Below are positions 58,689 through 64,000 of a stretch of 64,000 bases of DNA, in pieces (positions within the stretch are counted from its first letter, which is position 1; each line of letters begins with the position of its first letter). A program made the translations under genes and the position numbers. Source of the DNA: Pseudomonas fortuita (lineage in GTDB: Bacteria; Pseudomonadota; Gammaproteobacteria; Pseudomonadales; Pseudomonadaceae); NCBI RefSeq assembly GCF_026898135.2, contig NZ_CP114035.2:1591501-1655500 (forward strand). Direction: 5' to 3'. Under the pieces are notes generated by a model. It did not search any database. It saw nothing but the letters and a program-made list of their open reading frames with translations, and was not told the DNA's origin.

Positions 58689-60194
58689 ATGTGTGGCATC
58701 GTCGGTATCGTCGGTAAGTCGAACGTCAATCAGGCGCTGTATGACGCGCTTACGGTCCTCCAGCACCGCGGCCAGGACGCTGCCGGTATCGTGACCAGCC
58801 ATGACGGCCGGTTGTTCCTGCGCAAGGATAATGGCCTGGTGCGCGACGTCTTCCAGCAGCGCCATATGCAGCGCCTGGTGGGCAGCATGGGCATTGGCCA
58901 CGTGCGTTATCCGACGGCAGGCAGCTCGACCTCGGCCGAGGCCCAGCCGTTCTACGTCAACTCGCCGTATGGCATCACCCTGGCCCACAACGGCAACCTG
59001 ACCAACGTCGAGCAGTTGGCCAAAGAGATTTACGAGTCCGACCTGCGCCACGTCAACACCAACTCCGACTCGGAAGTGCTGCTGAACGTGTTCGCCCATG
59101 AGCTGGCGGTGCGTGGCAAGCTGCAACCGACCGAAGAGGACGTGTTCGCCGCTGTTTCCCACGTGCACAGCCGCTGCGTCGGCGGTTACGCCGTGGTGGC
59201 GATGGTCACTGGCTACGGCATCGTCGGTTTCCGCGATCCCCACGGTATCCGCCCGGTAGTGTTCGGCCAGCGTCACACCGACGAAGGCGTGGAATACATG
59301 ATCGCCTCGGAAAGCGTGGCTCTGGACGTGCTCGGCTTTACCCTGATCCGCGACCTGGCGCCGGGCGAAGCGGTGTATATCACCGAAGAAGGCCAGCTGT
59401 TCACCAAGCAGTGCGCCGAATCGCCAAAACTGCAGCCGTGCATTTTCGAGCACGTCTACCTGGCCCGCCCAGACTCGATCATCGACGGTATTTCGGTGTA
59501 CAAGGCCCGTCTGCGCATGGGGGAGAAGCTTGCCGACAAGATCATGCGCGAGCGCCCAGAGCATGATATCGACGTGGTCATCCCGATCCCGGACACCAGC
59601 CGCACTGCTGCGCTGGAACTGGCCAACCGGCTGGGCGTCAAGTTCCGCGAAGGCTTCGTCAAGAACCGCTACATCGGCCGTACCTTCATCATGCCCGGCC
59701 AGGCCGCGCGCAAGAAATCGGTACGCCAGAAGCTCAACGCCATCGAACTGGAATTCCGCGGCAAGAACGTGATGCTGGTGGACGACTCGATCGTGCGCGG
59801 CACCACCTGCAAGCAGATCATCCAGATGGCCCGTGAAGCCGGTGCCAAGAATGTCTACTTCTGTTCCGCAGCCCCTGCGGTGCGCTACCCCAACGTCTAC
59901 GGCATCGACATGCCGAGTGTTCACGAACTGATCGCCCACAACCGTACCACCGAACAAGTGGCCGAGTTGATTGGTGCCGATTGGCTGATCTATCAGGACT
60001 TGCCAGACCTGATTGACTCGGTCGGTGGCGGCAAGATCAAGATCGATCACTTCGATTGCGCGGTGTTCAACGGTGAGTACGTCACCGGCGATATCGACGA
60101 TGCCTACCTCGAGCGTATCGAGCAGGCCCGTAATGACCTGGCCAAGGTCAAGAACCAGGCCGTCAGCGCGATCATCGACCTCTACAACAACTGA
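58689..60194 (+). CDS. purF: Amidophosphoribosyltransferase
   Basis: PurF commits PRPP to purine synthesis. After removal of methionine, Cys2 of MCGIVGIVG is the glutamine-hydrolysing nucleophile. The 501-residue length equals that of other gammaproteobacterial PurF. The PRPP-binding motif is [13 protein letters not shown] (about 360-372). The frame extends nine bases upstream to a TTG, but ATG 58689 is required to place Cys at position 2. It is followed by metZ after 16 bases. Confidence 0.97.
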   Translation: MCGIVGIVGKSNVNQALYDALTVLQHRGQDAAGIVTSHDGRLFLRKDNGLVRDVFQQRHMQRLVGSMGIGHVRYPTAGSSTSAEAQPFYVNSPYGITLAHNGNLTNVEQLAKEIYESDLRHVNTNSDSEVLLNVFAHELAVRGKLQPTEEDVFAAVSHVHSRCVGGYAVVAMVTGYGIVGFRDPHGIRPVVFGQRHTDEGVEYMIASESVALDVLGFTLIRDLAPGEAVYITEEGQLFTKQCAESPKLQPCIFEHVYLARPDSIIDGISVYKARLRMGEKLADKIMRERPEHDIDVVIPIPDTSRTAALELANRLGVKFREGFVKNRYIGRTFIMPGQAARKKSVRQKLNAIELEFRGKNVMLVDDSIVRGTTCKQIIQMAREAGAKNVYFCSAAPAVRYPNVYGIDMPSVHELIAHNRTTEQVAELIGADWLIYQDLPDLIDSVGGGKIKIDHFDCAVFNGEYVTGDIDDAYLERIEQARNDLAKVKNQAVSAIIDLYNN

Positions 60195-60210
60195 TTCAGG
60201 GAGCGACGGC

Positions 60211-61422
60211 ATGACGGATCAATGGGATGCCGGGCGACTGGACAGCGACCTCGAGGGTGTCGGTTTCGACACCCTGGCGGTGCGCGCCGGTCAACACCGT
60301 ACACCTGAGGGCGAGCACAGCGAAGCGCTGTTCCTGACCTCCAGCTACGTGTTCCGCACGGCCGCCGATGCGGCCGCGCGCTTTGCCGGTGAAACACCGG
60401 GCAACGTCTATTCGCGTTACACAAACCCGTCGGTGCGCGCCTTTGAGGAGCGCCTGGCGGCCATGGAAGGCGCCGAGCAGGCCGTGGGCACTTCCACCGG
60501 CATGGCGGCGATCCTGGCCGTGGTAATGTCGCTGTGCAGTGCCGGTGACCACGTGCTGGTATCGCAGAGCGTATTCGGCTCGACCATCAGCCTGTTCGAG
60601 AAGTACTTCAAGCGCTTTGGTGTGCAGGTGGACTACGTGCCGCTGGTCGACCTCGGTGGCTGGGAAAAGGCCATCAAGGCCAATACCAAGCTACTGATCG
60701 TCGAGTCGCCGTCCAACCCGCTGGCCGAGCTGGTCGATATCACCGCGCTCAGTGAAATCGCCCATGCCCGCGGTGCCATGCTGGTGGTGGACAACTGCTT
60801 CAGCACCCCTGCCTTGCAGCAGCCGCTGAAGCTGGGTGCCGACATCGTGTTCCACTCGGCCACCAAGTTCATCGACGGCCAGGGCCGCTGCATGGGTGGC
60901 GTGGTTGCCGGCCGTGCCGAACAGATGAAAGAAGTGGTGGGCTTCCTGCGCACCGCAGGCCCAACGCTCAGCCCGTTCAATGCCTGGATCTTCACCAAGG
61001 GCCTGGAAACCTTGCGCCTGCGCATGCGTGCGCACTGCGAAAGCGCCCAGGCCCTGGCCGAATGGCTGGAGCAGCAGGATGGCGTGGAGAAGGTGCACTA
61101 CGCCGGCCTGCCCAGCCATCCGCAGCACGAGCTGGCCAAGCGCCAGATGAGTGGCTTTGGTGCGGTGGTCAGCTTCGAGGTCAAGGGCGGCAAAGAGGGC
61201 GCCTGGCGCTTTATCGACGCGACCCGGGTGATTTCCATCACCACCAACCTGGGTGACAGCAAGACCACCATCGCTCACCCTGCCACCACCTCCCACGGCC
61301 GCTTGTCGGCGCAGGAGCGTGAAGCCGCCGGTATCCGCGACAGCCTGATCCGCGTTGCCGTGGGCCTGGAAGATGTGGCCGACCTGCAGGCCGACCTTGC
61401 ACGCGGGCTGGCCGCACTGTGA
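60211..61422 (+). CDS. metZ: O-succinylhomoserine sulfhydrylase
   Basis: MetZ is the PLP enzyme that makes homocysteine from O-succinylhomoserine and sulfide, a Pseudomonas route that bypasses cystathionine. The 403-residue product starts [16 protein letters not shown]. The PLP lysine is in [14 protein letters not shown] and the cofactor aspartate in [10 protein letters not shown]. Other signatures are [13 protein letters not shown] and [10 protein letters not shown]. The start is ATG 60211, behind CAGGGAGCG. Its stop overlaps the SDR gene's GTG start. Confidence 0.95.
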   Translation: MTDQWDAGRLDSDLEGVGFDTLAVRAGQHRTPEGEHSEALFLTSSYVFRTAADAAARFAGETPGNVYSRYTNPSVRAFEERLAAMEGAEQAVGTSTGMAAILAVVMSLCSAGDHVLVSQSVFGSTISLFEKYFKRFGVQVDYVPLVDLGGWEKAIKANTKLLIVESPSNPLAELVDITALSEIAHARGAMLVVDNCFSTPALQQPLKLGADIVFHSATKFIDGQGRCMGGVVAGRAEQMKEVVGFLRTAGPTLSPFNAWIFTKGLETLRLRMRAHCESAQALAEWLEQQDGVEKVHYAGLPSHPQHELAKRQMSGFGAVVSFEVKGGKEGAWRFIDATRVISITTNLGDSKTTIAHPATTSHGRLSAQEREAAGIRDSLIRVAVGLEDVADLQADLARGLAAL

Positions 61423-62192
61423 TCGAAATCCGCGGCAGTACCCCGGGCCACAATGGCCGGGTAGCCTTGGTCACCGGTGCCGCGCGCGGCATCGGCCTGG
61501 GCATTGCCGCTTGGCTGGTCTGTGAAGGCTGGCAGGTGGTGCTGAGCGACCTCGACCGGCAGCGTGGCAGCAAAGTGGCCAAGGCCTTGGGCGACAACGC
61601 CTGGTTCATTACCATGGACGTTGCCGACGAGGCCCAGGTCAGTGCCGGGGTGTCTGAAGTGCTCGGGCAGTTTGGTCGGCTGGACGCGCTGGTGTGCAAT
61701 GCGGCCATCGCCAATCCGCACAACCAGACGCTGGAAAGCCTGAGCCTGGCGCAATGGAACCGGGTGCTGGCGGTCAACCTCAATGGCCCGATGCTGCTGG
61801 CCAAGCATTGTGCGCCGTACCTGCGTGCGCACAACGGGGCGATCGTCAACCTTACCTCCACCCGGGCGCGGCAGTCCGAGCCCGATACGGAGGCCTACGC
61901 GGCGAGCAAGGGCGGCCTGGTGGCCTTGACCCATGCCCTGGCCATGAGCCTGGGCCCGGAGATTCGTGTCAATGCGGTAAGCCCGGGCTGGATCGATGCC
62001 CGTGACCCGTCGCAGCGCCGCGCCGAGCCGTTGACCGACGCCGATCATGCCCAGCACCCGACGGGTAGGGTGGGCACCGTGGAAGATGTGGCGGCCATGG
62101 TTGCCTGGCTGTTGTCGCGCCAGGCGGCGTTTGTCACTGGCCAGGAGTTTGTGGTCGACGGCGGCATGACCCGCAAGATGATCTACACCTGA
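61419..62192 (+). CDS. Short-chain dehydrogenase/reductase
   Basis: The 257-residue protein has the cofactor motif [15 protein letters not shown] (about 19-33), NAAIANP, and the catalytic Ser/Tyr/Lys in [11 protein letters not shown] and YAASKGG. It ends like FabG-type SDRs ([10 protein letters not shown]). The substrate is unknown. It starts with GTG 61419 and overlaps metZ by four bases, so it is the last gene of the accD-metZ block. A very similar metZ-SDR pair is recalled in P. aeruginosa. Confidence 0.88.
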   Translation: MIEIRGSTPGHNGRVALVTGAARGIGLGIAAWLVCEGWQVVLSDLDRQRGSKVAKALGDNAWFITMDVADEAQVSAGVSEVLGQFGRLDALVCNAAIANPHNQTLESLSLAQWNRVLAVNLNGPMLLAKHCAPYLRAHNGAIVNLTSTRARQSEPDTEAYAASKGGLVALTHALAMSLGPEIRVNAVSPGWIDARDPSQRRAEPLTDADHAQHPTGRVGTVEDVAAMVAWLLSRQAAFVTGQEFVVDGGMTRKMIYT

Positions 62193-62211
62193 ACATTCTG
62201 CTTATCATTTA

Positions 62212-62312
62212 CGGGCCTCTTCGCGGGTGAACCCGCTCCCACAGGTACAGCGCAGTGCTAAAGACCTGTGCCGTACCTGTGGGAGCGGGTTTACCCGCGA
62301 AGGGGCCCGTAC
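62212..62312. repeat. REP doublet
   Basis: GGGCCTCTTCGCGGGTGAACCCGCTCCCACAGGTAC and its opposed partner (GTACCTGTGGGAGCGGGTTTACCCGCGAAGGGGCCC) form about 100 bp of inverted DNA after the SDR stop; probably a transcription boundary. Confidence 0.9.
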
Positions 62313-62360
62313 AGGCAAGCGCACTATTTTGCCCTTTTTGAAAAATATTCAATGGGGCTA

Positions 62361-62389
62361 TTGACTTAGCTTCGCCATCTGCGTAAATT
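62361..62389 (+). promoter_or_regulatory. Promoter of the Val-Asp tRNA array
   Basis: TTGACT (62361-62366), a 17-bp spacer and TAAATT (62384-62389) are preceded by AT-rich DNA and followed by the GC-rich discriminator TCGCGGCC, resembling a stringently regulated stable-RNA promoter. Confidence 0.82.
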
Positions 62390-62430
62390 TCGCGGCCTCA
62401 GCGAAGCAAACGCAACAAGCAACATCGCGA

Positions 62431-62506
62431 GGGTGATTAGCTCAGCCGGGAGAGCATCTGCCTTACAAGCAGAGGGTCGGCGGTTCGATCCCGTCATCAC
62501 CCACCA
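62431..62506 (+). tRNA. tRNA-Val (TAC)
   Basis: The 76-nt cloverleaf has acceptor GGGTGAT, anticodon loop CTTACAA (TAC), T-arm GGTTCGATCCC and an encoded CCA. Confidence 0.97.
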
Positions 62507-62570
62507 CTTCCTGAGAAGTTCCTGGTGCAAGGTTTCGCAAGAAGCCCATGGCCAGAGAGGAACGCACTGC

Positions 62571-62647
62571 GCAGCGGTAGTTCAGTCGGTTAGAATACCG
62601 GCCTGTCACGCCGGGGGTCGCGGGTTCGAGTCCCGTCCGCTGCGCCA
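62571..62647 (+). tRNA. tRNA-Asp (GTC), copy 1
   Basis: The 77-nt cloverleaf has acceptor GCAGCGG, anticodon loop CTGTCAC (GTC), T-arm GGTTCGAGTCC and an encoded CCA. Confidence 0.97.
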
Positions 62648-62747
62648 TTTTTCAGTAACAGATGGGTGCTTTGCACCGGTCTGAAGCCACAAGGCAAATT
62701 GTCTTTGGCTGATCCCAGTTTCAATCAGGTGCAAGCCTGAACGATAC

Positions 62748-62824
62748 GCAGCGGTAGTTCAGTCGGTTAGAATACCGGCCTGTCACGCCGGGGGTCGCGG
62801 GTTCGAGTCCCGTCCGCTGCGCCA
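62748..62824 (+). tRNA. tRNA-Asp (GTC), copy 2
   Basis: Identical to copy 1. Its upstream flank (CAGGTGCAAGCCTGAACGATAC) is shared with the flank of copy 3. Confidence 0.97.
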
Positions 62825-62868
62825 TCTTCGCTTCAAGGTCCCTAGAACACCTTGAAGCAAACACAAGA

Positions 62869-62895
62869 GAAGCGATCATGTTATCGCTTTTTTTG
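62869..62895 (+). terminator. Terminator between tRNA-Asp copies 2 and 3
   Basis: AAGCGAT (62870-62876) and ATCGCTT (62883-62889) form a 7-bp stem with a 6-nt loop, followed by T residues. Confidence 0.75.
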
Positions 62896-62965
62896 TGCCT
62901 GCCCTGAGGCCTTGGCGCCGGAAGGGTAGACCCAGGTTTCAATCGGGTGAAAGCCTGAATGATAC

Positions 62966-63042
62966 GCAGCGGTAGTTCAGTCGGTTAGAATACCGGCCTG
63001 TCACGCCGGGGGTCGCGGGTTCGAGTCCCGTCCGCTGCGCCA
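62966..63042 (+). tRNA. tRNA-Asp (GTC), copy 3
   Basis: Identical to copies 1 and 2. It lies behind the internal terminator and is followed by a second terminator. Confidence 0.97.
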
Positions 63043-63082
63043 TCTTTGCCTCAAGGCCCCTTTGAACGCCTTGAAGCACAAA

Positions 63083-63109
63083 AAGAGCGACCTTAGGGTC
63101 GCTTTTTTT
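63083..63109 (+). terminator. Terminator ending the Val-Asp array
   Basis: AGCGACC / GGTCGCT with a TTAG loop and seven T residues. Confidence 0.9.
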
Positions 63110-63240
63110 GTTTCTGCGGCTGAAAACCTGTCTTTACCCATTTTTACACCAACCTGACAGACTCTTCACCGACCAGTGGTTCCTGTGCCTGCCTGCTGTG
63201 TTGCACAATAGGCACCTTCTCGACTTACCCGGAATTCGCA

Positions 63241-64000
63241 ATGACCAGATCTTCCGTCTTTGGTGCGCTCGGGCTGGCCCTGGTGCTGGCGGGGGTGGCC
63301 GGTTGTTCCTCGAAAAAGACTGCCGTGTACGAGCACGAGAACTTCGATGACTCGGGTACCTTCTCGCGCAGCTTTCCGGTGAGCGATGCCGGCACTTGCG
63401 AGGCCGCCCGGCGTGCCTTGCTCAGCCAGGGCTACATCATTACCAACAGCGGTGCCAACCAGGTGGTGGGCAACAAGAGCTTCCAGCAGAACAGCGAGAA
63501 TCACCTGCAGATCAGCTTCAACGTGACCTGTGCGCCGGATGTGAGCGACGAACAGCGCTCGACCATGTTCGCCAACGCCCTGCAGGACCGTTACGCGCTG
63601 AAAAAATCCAACACCTCCGCCAGCCTGGGCGTGGGGGTACTGGGTTCGGTATCGATGCCGATCGGCTCCAGCGACGACTCGATGGTCAAGGTGGCCAGCG
63701 AAACGGTGACGGCAGCGCAGTTCTATGACCGTTATTTCGCCTTGGTAGAGAGCTACCTGCCCAAGCCCAAGCCTAAGAAGGTTGAAGAAGCCAAGGTCGA
63801 GGCGCCCAAGGTTCCGAAGCCAGCGGTAGAACTGGGGTTACCTGAGCAGGCAGCGGCGAACCCGGTGGCGCCTGCGCCGGCTCCGGAAGCGGCACCGGAG
63901 GCGCAAGATGCACCTGCGCCGGCCGTTGCCCCGGCCAGTGAAGCGGCAGCGGCACCGGTGGTGGATGACAGCCAGGGCTCGCAGCCGGTGGCGCCGCCGG
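63241..64000 (+). CDS. DUF2242-type lipoprotein (3' end outside the window)
   Basis: An open frame starts at ATG 63241 and runs past the window edge with no stop in 253 codons. It begins with a lipoprotein signal peptide whose lipobox LAGVAGC puts the lipidated cysteine at residue 22. The next 170 residues (FSRSFPVSDAGTCEAARRAL, VVGNKSFQ) match what I recall of DUF2242. The visible C-terminal part is a Pro/Ala/Glu/Lys-rich linker from about residue 175. Function unknown; probably an outer-membrane or periplasmic lipoprotein. Confidence 0.85.
   Translation, partial: MTRSSVFGALGLALVLAGVAGCSSKKTAVYEHENFDDSGTFSRSFPVSDAGTCEAARRALLSQGYIITNSGANQVVGNKSFQQNSENHLQISFNVTCAPDVSDEQRSTMFANALQDRYALKKSNTSASLGVGVLGSVSMPIGSSDDSMVKVASETVTAAQFYDRYFALVESYLPKPKPKKVEEAKVEAPKVPKPAVELGLPEQAAANPVAPAPAPEAAPEAQDAPAPAVAPASEAAAAPVVDDSQGSQPVAPP

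Overview
The window reads as a chromosomal core segment of a Pseudomonas, most likely of the P. putida group. The evidence is the high-GC codon use, dense GCGGGC...GCTCCCAC-type REP sequences between genes, a gene order close to that recalled for P. aeruginosa (lpxK-kdsB-murB-rne; plsX-fabD-fabG-acpP-fabF-pabC-mltG-tmk-holB; leuCD-leuB-asd-usg-fimV-truA-trpF-accD-folC-cvpA-purF-metZ), and an RgsA-type small RNA beside tatD. I see no prophage, insertion sequence, CRISPR array, integron or secretion cluster. The novelty is mostly in non-coding DNA.

Layout: 1-3819 is an envelope operon (end of an ExbD/TolR protein, lpxK, a UPF0434 protein, kdsB, a low-molecular-weight phosphatase, murB). It converges on rne (RNase E) through a shared terminator. 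rne and rluC diverge from a region of about 800 bp that holds a clear rne promoter and a leader of about 730 nt. rluC is followed by a HAD phosphatase and sppA, which converge on a Maf protein. From 11.6 to 21.5 kb runs the yceD-rpmF-plsX-fabD-fabG-acpP-fabF-pabC-mltG-tmk-holB-tatD block: fatty-acid synthesis, then folate, wall, nucleotide and replication genes.

The interval 21.5-22.6 kb has no protein gene. It holds two 231-232-bp arms in inverted orientation, several microsatellites and, on the minus strand, rgsA. After it come a TetR regulator, a MoaA-like radical SAM protein, a lipoprotein, a DUF1285 protein, a cupin, tRNA-Asn, an aminotransferase, uvrB with a LexA-like box, an EmrAB-type efflux pair and gltX. 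A tRNA array (three Ala-Glu pairs) follows, then a TetR/hydrolase pair, a thioesterase, dusC, a small heat-shock gene with a sigma-32-like promoter and a ROSE-like leader, and a 1098-residue PAS-GGDEF-EAL protein.

The last third (42.5-62.2 kb) is biosynthetic: a LysR regulator divergent from leuC-leuD-(methyltransferase)-leuB, then asd, a probably inactive Asd paralogue, fimV, truA, trpF, and accD-folC-SPOR-cvpA-purF-metZ-SDR. A tRNA-Val/3x tRNA-Asp array and a truncated DUF2242 lipoprotein end the window.

The strongest leads are a 231-bp palindromic element present twice (10689-10919 and 48901-49131), the giant inverted repeat beside rgsA, two apparently leaderless genes (yceD strongly, rluC weakly), the heat-shock RNA thermometer, the terminators inside both tRNA arrays, the absence of pilZ between holB and tatD, and the Asd paralogue that keeps a cysteine but has lost its histidine. 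All functional statements are from reading sequence and recalled family knowledge; no search was run.
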